From: Neopestalotiopsis rosae
Taxonomy: Eukaryota > Ascomycota > Sordariomycetes > Amphisphaeriales > Sporocadaceae
Direction of reading: 5' to 3'
Assembly: GCA_023078685.1 (NCBI GenBank)
Contig: JALGAS010000015.1
Coordinates: 1-50,891 of the forward strand
Length of the DNA: 50,891 nt
Position numbers and translations under genes: made by a program. Of this stretch, positions 31,484 through 43,199 are shown one piece after another (the first letter of the stretch is position 1; each line of letters begins with the position of its first letter). Under the pieces are notes generated by a model, which was given only the letters and a program-made list of their open reading frames with translations, did not search any database and was not told where the DNA came from.

Positions 31484-32986
31484 ATGGGAAGTTTTTATTT
31501 ATTAAAGATAATAATGTTATTATCTTCTTTATTATTAATTCCTATTTTAGGAATATTTTTAATATCTAGTAATATGTCTTATGAAGATGCGGAAACAGCA
31601 CCTTCAAAAATATTATCTTATAAAATTACAGCTCTTGTTACATCTCTTGTTAATTTAGTAATATCATTAGTTATATTTATATTATTTGATTTTAGTTCTA
31701 ATCAATTTCAATTTGTACAAGAACATTATAATATAAATTTATTCGATATTTATTTAGGAGTAGATGGAATATCTATCTATTTTGTTTTATTAACTACAAT
31801 TATTATGCCTATAGCAATAGTATCTAATTGAAATTCTATCACTGAAAATGTGAAATCTTATTTAATAATTATGTTATTATTAGAAACATTACTTATAGCT
31901 GTGTTTTTAGTTTTAGATATATTATTATTCTATATTTTCTTTGAAAGTATATTACCTCCTTTGTTTATATTAATAGGTTTATTTGGATCTAGTAATAAAG
32001 TAAGAGCTAGTTTCTACCTTTTCTTATATACATTATTCGGATCTTTATTCTTATTGTTATCAATATTAACTATGTCTTCTATAATGGGTACTACTGATTT
32101 CGATGCTTTATTTAAAACTAATTTTGATTATACTACACAAGTATTTTTATTTATTGGTATATTTATAGCATTTGCAGTTAAAACTCCTACTATTTTTTTA
32201 AACAATTGATTATTAAAAGCTCACGTTGAATCACCTTTAGGGGGAAGTATAGTATTAGCAGGTATTGTTTTAAAACTAAGTTTATATGGTATATTTAGAT
32301 TAATATTACCTATATTACCTAAAGCTTCTTTAGATTATACATTTATAGTTTTTGTGATAGGTGTTATTACAATTATATACGCTAGTTTTAGTACATTAAG
32401 AACTACAGACGTTAAAGAATTAATAGCTTATAGTTCTGTATCTCACGCTGCTGTATATTTAATAGGAGTATTTAGTAATACAATACAAGGTATAGAAGGA
32501 GGAATATTATTAGGTTTAGCTCACGGATTTGTATCTAGTGGTTTATTTATTTGTGCAGGAGGAGTATTATACGACCGTAGTGGTACTAGATTAATACATT
32601 ATTATAAAGGTGTTACTCAAATGATGCCTTTATTTTCAATGTTATTCTTTATACTTTGTTTAGGTAATTGTGGAGCTCCTTTAACATTAAATTTCATAGG
32701 TGAATTTATGTCATTATACGGAGTATTTGAAAGATTACCTATATTAGGTGTATTTGCTAGTTCTTCTATAGTATTCTCTGCAGCATATACTATATATATG
32801 TTTAATAGAATATCTTTTGGAGGGTCTTTTACTAAATTCTTTGAAGATAGTATAAGTGATTTAACTAAAAGAGAATTCTTTTTATTATTTGTACTAGTAG
32901 CATTTACTGTAGTATTAGGTGTATATCCTTCTATTATTTTAGATGGATTACACTATTCTGTTACAAATTTAATATATAAATTCTAG
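31484..32986 (+). CDS. nad4: NADH dehydrogenase subunit 4
   Basis: This is a proton-pumping antiporter-like subunit of complex I. The 500-residue product from ATG 31484 has conserved FYIFFESILPPLFILIGLFG, AVKTPTIFLNNWLLKAHVES (TGA Trp at 32207), ELIAYSSVSHAAVYLIGVF and LGLAHGFVSSGLFICAGGVL. The next in-frame ATG, 31514, is also plausible as the start. The stop is TAG, unlike most genes here, which end in TAA. Confidence 0.95.
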
Positions 32987-33111
32987 TGGTATTATTAATA
33001 ATTTTAAAGTGGGTTTCTAATTTTTTTTTACATTCGTTTTGTACTAAACGCAAATGTTAGGCGTATCTTTCACGCTTATTATAACATTTATAATAAATTT
33101 TTATTTATATT

Positions 33112-33264
33112 ATGCCACAATTAACACCTTTTTATTTTGTAAATGAAGTTACTTTTGCTTTTGCAGTAATTCTTATAACAGTATACATGTTATCTAAATA
33201 CATTTTACCAAGATTTGTTCGTTTATTTTTAGCACGTACTTTTATATCTAAACTTTTTAATTAA
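33112..33264 (+). CDS. atp8: ATP synthase subunit 8
   Basis: This is a small F0 subunit. The 50-residue product starts with the family signature MPQLTPFYFVNEVTFAF, followed by one membrane helix and a basic tail (RFVRLFLARTFISKLFN). It lies 83 bases before atp6, the usual atp8-atp6 pair. Confidence 0.96.
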   Translation: MPQLTPFYFVNEVTFAFAVILITVYMLSKYILPRFVRLFLARTFISKLFN

Positions 33265-33347
33265 AGTGTAATATAAAAGATCTTTGTCAAGATTTATTTT
33301 TCAATAGTTCTTTTACGTTTATTGAATCTAACTACATAATTTTTAAC

Positions 33348-34139
33348 ATGGAAAAATTTTTTGCATTTACTCTAGATAGAGAAATAATTAGTCCTCTAGA
33401 TCAATTTGAAATTAGAGACTTATTAAGTTTAGACGCACCTATATTAGGAAATTTACATATTTCTATAACAAGTATAGGATTATTTTTAACATTAGGAGTT
33501 TTTTTTATATTAGCTCTTAATCTTTTAAGCACAAACTATAACAGATTAGTAGGTAATAAATGATCTATAAGCCAAGAATCTTTATACGCAACTATTCATA
33601 GTATAGTAACAAATCAAATAAACCCTAAAAATGGACAAATGTACTTTCCATTTATTTACGCTTTATTTATCTTTATATTAATAAATAATTTAATAGGTAT
33701 GGTTCCTTATAGTTTTGCTTCTACAAGTCACTTTGTATTAACATTTGCTTTAAGTTTTACTATAGTTTTAGGTGCTACAATATTAGGGTTCCAAAAACAC
33801 GGTTTAGTGTTCTTTTCTCTTTTAGTACCAGCAGGTTGTCCTTTACCTTTATTACCTTTATTAGTTCTTATTGAATTTATTTCTTACTTAGCAAGAAATA
33901 TTTCTTTAGGTTTAAGATTAGCAGCTAACATTTTATCAGGTCACATGTTATTAAATATATTAGCTGGTTTTACTTATAACATTATGACAAGTGGTATAAT
34001 ATTCTTCTTCTTAGGATTAATACCTTTATCTTTTATAATAGCTTTCTCGGGTTTAGAGTTAGGTATTGCTTTTATTCAAGCTCAAGTTTTTGTAGTTTTA
34101 TCTTCTGGTTACATAAAAGATGGATTAGACTTACATTAA
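33348..34139 (+). CDS. atp6: ATP synthase subunit 6
   Basis: This is subunit a of F0, forming the proton half-channels. The 263-residue product starts MEKFFAFTLDREIISPLDQF. Conserved LARNISLGLRLAANILSGHM contains the essential Arg, and FIQAQVFVVLSSGYIKDGLDLH ends it. A TGA Trp lies at 33561. The stop TAA shares its final A with the ATG of the next ORF (TAATG). Confidence 0.96.
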
Positions 34140-34663
34140 TGTTTACAACATTAATAATAAGTAACCCTTATATTTTTATTATACTATTTAGAATTCTTTT
34201 TTTCTTTTATATTTTTTTTTCTAATGTTACGATAGATTTTTTGAGCGCAAGCATAAACGATTGAATCTGTTATATATGAGGAGATAATATAGGTAGTGGT
34301 TCTTCAGGGAATGGAGGTAGTGGTGGATCCGGAGGTTCACCTCAAGGACCGTCAGGTAATAATTTTTTACCTCATCACCCTACAGGTTCAACGTCTGATA
34401 GAGAAAATGTTATTCTAGAATTAGAAGAAGTAGCTAATCAAAATTTAAAAAATAAAGCTAACTACTCTGAAATGAGTCATCAAGAAAAAAGAGATTTTTG
34501 TATTAAAGATATGAAAAAAAATTTGTGAGAAGCGACTATTGATGTTATTAGAGAAAGAAGAACAGGGCAATTAAATCCAACAGGAGATCCAGAGTATAGA
34601 GTTTTATATAGTAAATTAACTCATAAAATAGCAAATCATCCTGAATTTCCTAATGTTGATTAA
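34139..34663 (+). CDS. Small Gly/Ser-rich membrane-anchored ORF after atp6
   Basis: I do not recognise this gene. It reads 174 residues from an ATG overlapping the atp6 stop by one base. Three TGA codons (34262, 34277, 34526) are read as Trp, which explains why a standard-code scan would miss it. Residues ~5-30 are a hydrophobic segment (FIILFRILFFFYIFFSN). Residues ~51-68 are a Gly/Ser linker (GSGSSGNGGSGGSGG). The C-terminal ~85 residues are charged and helix-prone (ENVILELEEVANQNL, then HQEKRDFCIKDMKKNLW). The TAATG junction implies co-transcription and coupled translation with atp6. It shares its layout with the ORF after cox3. Function is unknown. Confidence 0.68.
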
Positions 34664-34842
34664 AAAAAATTTTTTAGTTATATTACTATTATAATAGCAT
34701 ATCTTTATTTTCTTTTATGTTTGGTAAATACCTTTTGCTTTTAATTATTTTACATAAAGAGAAGTTTTTATTATATTTTTAGGTTAAAGTAGATTTAATT
34801 TAATAGGATATATAATCTAAAAATTTTTTTATAAATAATTAA
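34664..34842. other. Spacer after the atp6-linked ORF
   Basis: AT-rich sequence; nothing recognisable. Confidence 0.5.
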
Positions 34843-34913
34843 TTTTCATTAGCTCAATGGTAGAGTAGGATACTTCTAATATCCTGATTTTAGTTCGAAT
34901 CTAGAATGAAAAT
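34843..34913 (+). tRNA. trnR1: tRNA-Arg (TCT), third gene
   Basis: It has the same body as 24583-24653, but the acceptor is TTTTCAT/ATGAAAA instead of TTCTCAT/ATGGGAA. Both strands changed so that pairing is kept and in fact improved. The D-stem has GAGT for GAGC (a G-U pair). It lies between the atp6-linked ORF and rns. Confidence 0.92.
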
Positions 34914-35441
34914 GTTAATTGTGTTTCTTTTAAAGTTTAACCTATTAATAAGTAAAATAAATTTAAAACGAGTAGTAAAAAAAAGAATTTATTTGAAAGA
35001 TTTCGTATCACTATACAATAAATAAATTCTTTTTTAAGGCACTTTAGTTTTAATTTGAAGTATATCGGGGGAGGGTACTCTTCGTAATTTTAGGCTTTTA
35101 TACCTTAAATATTCTTGTTTTATTAGAGATAAAAAATAAACTAAATTTAAAAGTATTTAAGGAAAGTTATAGTAAACAATATGTCTGTATATATAATTAC
35201 TTAAAGTAAAAATTTCAGGTATTTAGTAGAAAATATAATAAATTAAAAAATATTAAATCATAAATATAATTTAAAAGCTAGCTACGCAAAACCTACATAA
35301 AACTATATTTTAGGGAGACATATTAACTAGAGATAGCTTGATTTTATCCTAAGAAAAACTTTAATCATATAAAAATGAAATATTTTTAAAGATTAATTCT
35401 ATATATTATATAGTGAACTATGAATAAACAAACACTAAAAT
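34914..35441. other. AT-rich region upstream of rns (complete version)
   Basis: This is the internal and presumably accurate version of the rns upstream region, whose counterpart at the contig start is 1-499. No gene is seen. The second pass through the genome begins at 34931. Confidence 0.6.
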
Positions 35442-37056
35442 AATCTAGTGATGGATGTTACCATCCACATTTTAATAATGTGTTTATAAGGGTGAGTTTG
35501 GTGATGGCTCTGATTGAACGCTGTCGAAGGGCTTGACACATGCTAATCGAACGTTTAATAAAATAAACTAGGCTATTAGAGATCTTCGGGTTTTTAAGAG
35601 CTTGTATTTATTTATTATTAAAAGTGGTGTACAGGTGAGTATAGATACCCAGCCGGCCTTAAAGAGAGGGATAAATCCCTCATAGCGAAAGGTGAAATAA
35701 TCACCGCTTTAAGAGGACTTAAGGAAGTATCGTCGGGATGGGTTGTTGTTAAGGTTACTTCTTAACAAGCTTTTAATTCTCGTAGTCGAAGCTGAAAGGT
35801 TGATCGACCACATTGGGACTGAAAAAACCCCAAGGCAATGTTGTACAGCAGTGAGGAATTTTGGTCAATGGCCTAACGGCTGAACTGGCAACTTCGGAGA
35901 ACGAAGACTAGTTATAGTTAAACTTTAACTATAACTTTTCTATAAATTGACTTATCAAATAAAGTTCTAAGTGTATATTGATAATGACGGTATGCATATT
36001 GTGGCTTGACTAATTACGTGCCAGCAGTCGCGGTAATACGTAAGAGCCTAGTGTTATTCATCTTAAATAGGTTTAAAGGGTACTTAGACGGTAGTAAATG
36101 ACTTAAAATAAGAGTACATCTCTACTAGAGTTTGATATGGGGAGGTCGTACCTGGGGTGAAGAGTTAATATTTGGTAATACCCTGGGGACTGGTAAAGGC
36201 GAAGGCAACCTCTTATGTAAAAACTGACGTTAAAGGACGAAGGCACAGATAACGAAAAGGATTAGATACCCTAGTAGTCTTTGCAGAGAATGATGAATGC
36301 CATAGATTAGGTATATTTACTTGGTTTATAAATGAAAGTGTAAGCATTTCACCTCAAGAGTAATGCGGCAACGCAGGAACTGAAATCACTAGACCGTTTC
36401 TGACCCCAGCAGTGAAGTATGTTATTTAATTCGGTGATCCACGAAAAACCTTACCACAATTTGAATGTTATTCTATAGCGGACTATCGTGATCGAAAAAA
36501 GCAATAGTTCGTGCTGAATAATACAAGTGTTGCACGGCTGTTTACAGTTAATGTTATGAAACTGCGGTTCCGACCGTGTAATTAATGAATACCCTGGCTT
36601 TATTTATTAAAAGGTGATTTTTCTCCAACATAAAATAAAGCATTTCATACGCCTTATAATAGTATGAACAAAAGGGAATAAGACAAGTCATCATGGCCTT
36701 AATATTGTGGGCTATAGACGTGCCACAATTCTCCTACACAAAGAGAAGCAAAAATGCGAATTTAAGCTAATCTCAAAAAATAGGATATAATTAGGAATGG
36801 ATTGTAGTCTGAAATTCGGCTGCATGAATAAGAAATTGCTAGTAATCGTGAATCACCATGTCACGGTGAATCTAACTTCGGATTGGTACTAACCACTCGT
36901 CGCATGCTGAAAGGAGTTAGCGCAATAAGTTTGCTTTTCTATTGTAAGTACTTAATAATAGGATTTAGATCTTATAGTAGAATTCTTCGTATGCGCGATT
37001 CTAATTGGTGTTAAGTCGAAATACGGTTCGTGTAGTGGAAGTTGCACGGGATACAT
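35442..37056 (+). rRNA. rns: Small subunit ribosomal RNA (copy 2)
   Basis: Second pass of rns at 500-2114. This copy is joined to atp6 and tRNA-Arg upstream, showing the true left context. Confidence 0.93.
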
Positions 37057-37073
37057 AAAATTAACCACAAATA

Positions 37074-37197
37074 AGGAAGATTCCGTTTATAGGTAAAACG
37101 GTTTATTATTAATAAGTAATCTATTAATAAGAGCAATGTATTAATTAAGTTATTTATAGCTTAAGCTTTTTAAAGAGTTCGAATCTCTAATCTCCTA
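37074..37197 (+). pseudogene. tRNA-Tyr-like relic (copy 2)
   Basis: Second pass of 2132-2255. Confidence 0.4.
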
Positions 37198-37394
37198 ATG
37201 AAATATAAAGATTCCCGATGTTAATTGAATATTTTCTTTATTTTTTGAACTTTATAATTATTAAGTTTTTTTCAGTACCTTAAAGGATATTGACAAAAAT
37301 AAATCAAGCGAGTAAAAAAGAACTTATTTGAATTCTAATGAATTAATAGAAATATTCTGTGCTTGCCCTCGAAAAAAGGTCTATTTTTTATATC

Positions 37395-37462
37395 TAGCCT
37401 TAATCCCGAAGGGATACGCGGGCTTGTCCCGCATCCGTGGCCTGGTCCCGGAGAGGACTAGT
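37395..37462. repeat. GC-rich double-hairpin element A (copy 2)
   Basis: Second pass of 2453-2520. Confidence 0.7.
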
Positions 37463-37665
37463 CTTCAAAGAATTCTTTTTTTTTTTACGGAGCATATAAT
37501 ATACTTTAAACTAAATTCCATTGTCAGAATAAATATTCGATTTATTCTGGCGCATAAAAAATCCTAAAGGCTGGTAAATAAAGACGTTTATAAAAAAAAA
37601 TTTTTTTTTACCAGTACTATAATTCTTTGGTTTTTATTAAGATAAGTTAGTATATACTTTTAATA

Positions 37666-37750
37666 AGGAGACTCCCTTTATTGGTAAGAAGGGCTGAGCT
37701 GTAAACTCAGTAGTCTAACGGCTTTAAGAGTTCGAATCTCTTGTCTCCTA
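37666..37750 (+). tRNA. trnY: tRNA-Tyr (GTA) (copy 2)
   Basis: Second pass of 2724-2808. Confidence 0.95.
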
Positions 37751-37751
37751 A

Positions 37752-37822
37752 GTCTCTATAGCTCAACGGTAGAGCTTAATACTGTTAATATTATGATAGA
37801 TGTTCGATTCATCTTAGGGGCG
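37752..37822 (+). tRNA. trnN: tRNA-Asn (GTT) (copy 2)
   Basis: Second pass of 2810-2880. Confidence 0.93.
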
Positions 37823-38022
37823 TATTATCTAAAATAGTATTACTTAAACATACTATTTTTGGAAATAAACAAATTTAGTTAGAAAATAGTCTTTGGCTGA
37901 CCTTAGGGCGGCAGGGACCAGCCTAAAAATAAGAACTTATTTGAAGAGAAAAACTATTTTCTTTTTTAGAAAGCTTAATGTTTTTTGATTAGGTTTCAAA
38001 GAATTCTTATTTAAATCGCGGC

Positions 38023-38090
38023 TAGCCCTAATCCCGAAGGGATACGCGGGCTTGTCTCGCATCCGTGGCCTGGCCCCGGAGGGGACTAGT
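38023..38090. repeat. GC-rich double-hairpin element B (copy 2)
   Basis: Second pass of 3081-3148. Confidence 0.7.
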
Positions 38091-38230
38091 TAAATAACCC
38101 TGATTATAATCATTTATATTTCAGTCTTATTAGTTTAACCTTTATAATCTTTATTTTCATTTATTTCTTCTTTTTTAAGGAGGGGCCAAGGAAGTCTAAA
38201 TTAGATAAGAAAATGTTTATTTTAATATTA

Positions 38231-38302
38231 GGGATATTAGCATAACGGTAATGCATATGACTTTTAATCATCTTTATATAAGTTCGAATCTTGTATATCC
38301 CA
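38231..38302 (+). tRNA. trnK: tRNA-Lys (TTT) (copy 2)
   Basis: Second pass of 3289-3360. Confidence 0.94.
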
Positions 38303-38450
38303 GATGAATGGTGATATATTTATTATAATATAGCCCTGGCGGGGACTTACGCCCTTAAAAAATAATTCTTTTTTTAAGGGCAGCGGAGCAGAGATACAGG
38401 TTATATTTTAATAATATAATATTATTAACAGTATAATTCTAAATAGAATA

Positions 38451-38521
38451 ACGACCATCATTTAATGGTAGGATTGCTGTCTTCCAAACAGAGTGTGTGG
38501 GTTCGATTCCCACTGGTCGTA
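38451..38521 (+). tRNA. trnG: tRNA-Gly (TCC) (copy 2)
   Basis: Second pass of 3509-3579. Confidence 0.95.
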
Positions 38522-38527
38522 ATTAAA

Positions 38528-38600
38528 GAATCAGTAACTTAATTGGTAAAGGACTCTCCTGTCACGAGAGTAGATATCGGTTCGAGGCCGTTCTGATTCG
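38528..38600 (+). tRNA. trnD: tRNA-Asp (GTC), first gene (copy 2)
   Basis: Second pass of 3586-3658. Confidence 0.95.
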
Positions 38601-38741
38601 ATAGTCTTTTAATTTATAATCTTTAATTATAATATTCATATTATTAAAAGATATGAATTTATAGGCTCCTAACTTTTCTATTTTTTAATTTTAGCTTTGC
38701 ATGCCAAAAAATTACAATTAAAAACCAAAAAGTCATTAAAA

Positions 38742-38822
38742 GGAAAAGTTTCCATTGGTAGGGTAAGGTATTTGCTAAATATTGTGTTTACGCACATGGG
38801 TGTTCGAGTCACCTCTTTTCCG
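38742..38822 (+). tRNA. trnS1: tRNA-Ser (GCT) (copy 2)
   Basis: Second pass of 3800-3880. Confidence 0.94.
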
Positions 38823-38995
38823 TAGTTAGTTTTACATAATAAGAAGCAATTTAGATATTTAAATACACTAACCTTATTTGGTACAGATAATCATAAAAAA
38901 CCAAACCGTTAGCTAAGAGGCTAACGGTTTTTATGCAGAAAATATAGGCTAAGCAAATAACAAAAAATTTACCGTAGGCAATAAATAAAAAGTAA

Positions 38996-39066
38996 AAGAG
39001 TATAGTTTAATGGTAAAATAAGGAGCTTCAACCTCCCAGTTCTCAGTTCAAATCTGAGTACTCTTG
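38996..39066 (+). tRNA. trnW: tRNA-Trp (TCA) (copy 2)
   Basis: Second pass of 4054-4124. Confidence 0.95.
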
Positions 39067-39091
39067 GGTATTAAGTACTTTTCTACTGGAA

Positions 39092-39164
39092 CGGATTAGG
39101 GCCGGGTTGGTAAGGCGTCTCATTTGGGTTGGGAAGAAGTTATGTTCGAATCATAATAATCCGA
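39092..39164 (+). tRNA. trnP: tRNA-Pro (TGG), first gene (copy 2)
   Basis: Second pass of 4150-4222. Confidence 0.94.
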
Positions 39165-39228
39165 AACAAAAATAAAGTAAAGTTTTTTGTATGTTTAACC
39201 TCCCTGCGAGTGCGGGTTGGAGAGGGAA

Positions 39229-39315
39229 AGAGAATTGATCGAGTGGTTTAAGATGATAAGCTTGAGTCTTATTTGGTCATTTATGATCACATCCGTTCGA
39301 ATCGGATATTCTCTG
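39229..39315 (+). tRNA. trnS2: tRNA-Ser (TGA) (copy 2)
   Basis: Second pass of 4287-4373. Confidence 0.95.
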
Positions 39316-39395
39316 TTTTTAATATCAACATTTAATGATTAGTTTTATGAGTCTAATCACATAATTATAATGAATAAAATTACGCAGGCTTTAAA

Positions 39396-39468
39396 GAATC
39401 AGTAACTTAATTGGTAAAGGACTCTCCTGTCACGAGAGTAGATATCGGTTCGAGGCCGTTCTGATTCG
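39396..39468 (+). tRNA. trnD: tRNA-Asp (GTC), second gene (copy 2)
   Basis: Second pass of 4454-4526. Confidence 0.94.
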
Positions 39469-39510
39469 ATAGTTTACATATATATCTAAAACTATAATAT
39501 ATACTTTTTT

Positions 39511-39583
39511 AAGAGTATATTTTGAAAAAAAAAAATAAAGAGTATTCAATCTCTAAGTTCTTAGTTTAAATCTAAGATATTAT
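39511..39583 (+). pseudogene. Degenerate tRNA-Trp copy (copy 2)
   Basis: Second pass of 4569-4641. Confidence 0.6.
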
Positions 39584-39617
39584 CCTTTACGAAGGTAAAA
39601 CAAAATATTTATATAAT

Positions 39618-40277
39618 ATGAACAATTTATTTCTTATATATGAAACATATACAAATGGTTATAGAACAGACATATTGGATATTATCTCGTTATTTGCAAT
39701 ATTATGTGCTATATTGGTTATTATAAGTAAAAATCCTATTGTATCAGTTTTATTTTTAATAGGTTTATTTGCTGGTATATCTTGTTATTTAATTATGGTG
39801 GGATTAAGTTTTATAGGTTTATCTTATTTAATTGTATATATTGGGGCAGTATCCATTTTGTTTTTATTTATTTTAATGTTAATAAATATTAGAATAAGTG
39901 AATTACAAAGTAATACTAGTAATAGTATACCTTTAGCTATAGCTATAGCTATTTCTTTTAATTACCCTTTATTCCAATTATTACCTTATAATATTGCAAT
40001 ATTAAATAATTATTACAATTTAAATAATATTTTATATAATATATCAGGGCCAAGTTTGAATTACGATAGTAACAAAGTACAATCTAATTTATATAATGAA
40101 GATATACATTTTGTAACAAGTAAAATATGAGATGGTAATTTAATAGAAAATAGCCATATAACTAGTATAGGTAACATTATGTATACTAATTATAACATGT
40201 GACTTATATTAGCTAGTTTTATATTATTATTAGCAATGGTAGGTGCTATAGTAATTACAATAAAACAAAAAAATTAA
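39618..40277 (+). CDS. nad6: NADH dehydrogenase subunit 6 (copy 2)
   Basis: Second pass of nad6 at 4676-5335, with an identical translation. Confidence 0.93.
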
Positions 40278-40364
40278 AATAAATTTGCGGATTCTAATTC
40301 TCCTATTCCAGATCCTTTTAGGGATCTGGGATTTAGGTACACTAGGTAAGAGCAATTTATTCAA

Positions 40365-40437
40365 AAGAAATTAGCTCAATTGGTGGAGCAACCGTTTTAC
40401 ACACGGAAGGTTGGGTGTTCGAATCACCTATTTCTTA
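40365..40437 (+). tRNA. trnV: tRNA-Val (TAC), first gene (copy 2)
   Basis: Second pass of 5423-5495. Confidence 0.94.
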
Positions 40438-40522
40438 CGGTAAAAAATACCAATTTTACAGTTTAACAAGTAATATCTTATGATATCAAAAAATATATTT
40501 ATAAGCTCTATTTACTGAAAAG

Positions 40523-42022
40523 ATGAAATTAATTAAAAAAGTCGAGTTTACCTGTTGTCGAACTATTCGTTTTATAGTTGCTGTTCTTATAGCTACATGA
40601 CTCTTATGATTAGGATCTGATATTAGTATTTATGAAATATATAAAATATGTCCTATATATAATGTAATATTTTCATTAGGGAAAATATTCATAAAAATAT
40701 CTCCTTATATGTTTATATTCTTATTTTTAGGATTATTTTTTATAATTCTAGTTGAGGGTTTGGGTTTAAAAGTTCTAAGTAGAGTAGAAAAATTTTTTAA
40801 AAGACTGTATTTAAAAAATGAAATATTTATCCTTAAGAATTGAGGGTTTGCTGTAGTATCTATCCTGACCATCATTTTTATTTCTATTATCATATCTCTA
40901 ATTAAGGTTTGATTGTATACGTTAATATTATTATGACTTAGTTTATTAATGAAATTTTGATTGTATCATAATAATTCTCAACAATTTAAATTGGATTTAA
41001 TTAAATTACTTAATCTAAGTTCTTTTATTGTTTTATTTTTATTTATTTTTGGTTTAATACCTAGTTTAATACTTTATATACAGAATCCTTTGTATTTTCA
41101 AATTTTGTGTAAAGATGTTTTATTATTTAGATATTCATTTCTACAGTCAATAGTCATATTTTTAGTATGTATTATTTTTTATAAACCTAATACAAAAGAA
41201 AATAGAATAAAGATTTATAATATTATTTCTACATACTTAATTTGTGGTTTATCCCTTATTGTAATAATTGAATTTTTTAAAGAAATTTTAGTAGGTCCTT
41301 ATATATTAGAGAATATAGATCCTAATTCTGATGAAACTTTAACCATTAAAGTTTCAACAACGCTTCCTGTTATTGAAGGTAATGTACCTTCATCTATTAT
41401 ATCTGATCGTATTATACTTCGACGTCTTGTTTTATCGGATCTTGAGGCACACCATAGTCTTCGAGGGCAACCTGAAGCTATGGCTCATTCACGTAGAGGG
41501 AAACCAGATGCTAATTTAGATGAGACTCTGGCTCATCTTAAACGTATGTCTGATACTTATTTTGGGATTTTTTTGAAAAATTCTGACGGTACTGAGGGGG
41601 AATTGATTGGTGATGGTGGAGTGCACAAGTTTGTATCTGAAAAAACAGGATGACCTGAATTTGGCTATAAATTTAAAAAGGAGTACTGAGGTCAGGGATA
41701 CGCTACAGAATTCGCTAATGCCTTTATGGGGTTTTGACTTAACTTACCACGTATAGATACACATATTGTAGTAGCCTCTTCTTCTGTTATTATTTGTGAG
41801 GATACTTCTCATGTAGTAGAGCTAGTGTGTGCTTGAACTACAGAGGATAATTTGGCTAGTCAAAATGTACTAAAGAAAGTTGGATTTAAATCATTTCAAG
41901 GTATGGATAATGGGTATGTAAATTGACGCAAAACTTTTGAAAAACTCTCATTTAATACTTGCCAATCTATTTGTTCTGAGTATTTTGAATTTAAAAAATA
42001 TAAATCTAGTCTAAAATTATAA
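40523..42022 (+). CDS. Membrane-anchored GNAT N-acetyltransferase (copy 2)
   Basis: Second pass of 5581-7080. The reading frame is identical and also unbroken, which argues against the ORF being a sequencing artefact. Confidence 0.82.
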
Positions 42023-42231
42023 CTTCCGAGCCTTTATAATCAATTATTTATAAAGACTACAGATAAACACATAATGTCCGTGATAATTCTTTCTAGATAT
42101 TAAACGTAATTACCTTAAAGGAAAACTATAAATAGACTTTAAAAATTCATAAATATTATTGGTAATAAGACGAATAGGTCAAAATAATTCTTAAATATTA
42201 AAAGAGGTCTGCTTTAAAGCAGCGCTTTTAA

Positions 42232-42304
42232 AAGAAATTAGCTCAATTCCTGGAGCGACCATTTTACACACGGAAGGTTGGGTGTTCGAGTCACCTATTT
42301 CTTT
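42232..42304 (+). pseudogene. trnV: Damaged tRNA-Val (copy 2)
   Basis: Second pass of 7290-7362. The same D-loop and anticodon-stem defects are present, so they are real. Confidence 0.65.
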
Positions 42305-42389
42305 AAAAATTGTATTGCATCGACTTTTTTACATCTTAGTAAGTAATATCTTATGATATATAAATTATAGATCAAAATTTAAGTATTGT

Positions 42390-43199
42390 ATGACTCAATT
42401 AGTTAGAAGTAACTTTCAGAATCATCCTTTTCATTTAGTATCTCCTTCACCTTGACCGATGTATACTAGTGTTAGTTTATTTACTTTAGCTTTAACTGGG
42501 GCATTATCTATGCACAGTTTTAGTAATGCATATAATGTATTCTACTTAGCTCTTTTAGCTGTAGTATTTTCAATGTCTTTCTGATTCCGTGATATAATTT
42601 CTGAAGGAACATTTTTAGGTAACCATACTTTAGCTGTACAAAAAGGTTTAAATTTAGGTGTTATTTTATTTATAGTATCTGAAGCTTTATTCTTCATGGC
42701 TATATTCTGAGCATTCTTCCATAGTGCTTTAACACCTACAATAGAATTAGGTGCTCAATGACCTCCTCTTGGTATTGAACCAGTTAATCCTTTTGAACTT
42801 CCTTTACTTAACACAGTATTGTTATTATCAAGTGGTGCTACAATTACATACGCTCACCATTCTTTAATCCAAGGTAAAAGAAGTGGGGCTATATACGGTT
42901 CAATAGCTACTGTTATATTAGCTATAATTTTCACAGGTTTCCAAGGAGTAGAATATAGTGTATCATCTTTCACAATAAGTGACGGTGCTTTTGGTGCATG
43001 TTTCTTCTTTGCTACTGGTTTCCACGGATTACACGTTATAGTAGGTACAGCCTTTTTAGGTGTAGCTTTATGAAGAATATACGCATATCATTTAACAGAC
43101 AACCATCATTTGGGTTTTGAAGGTGGAATATTATACTGACATTTTGTTGATGTGGTATGACTGGTTTTGTATGTTTCTATCTATTACTGAGGATCTTAA
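42390..43199 (+). CDS. cox3: Cytochrome c oxidase subunit 3 (copy 2)
   Basis: Second pass of cox3 at 7448-8257. Confidence 0.97.
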
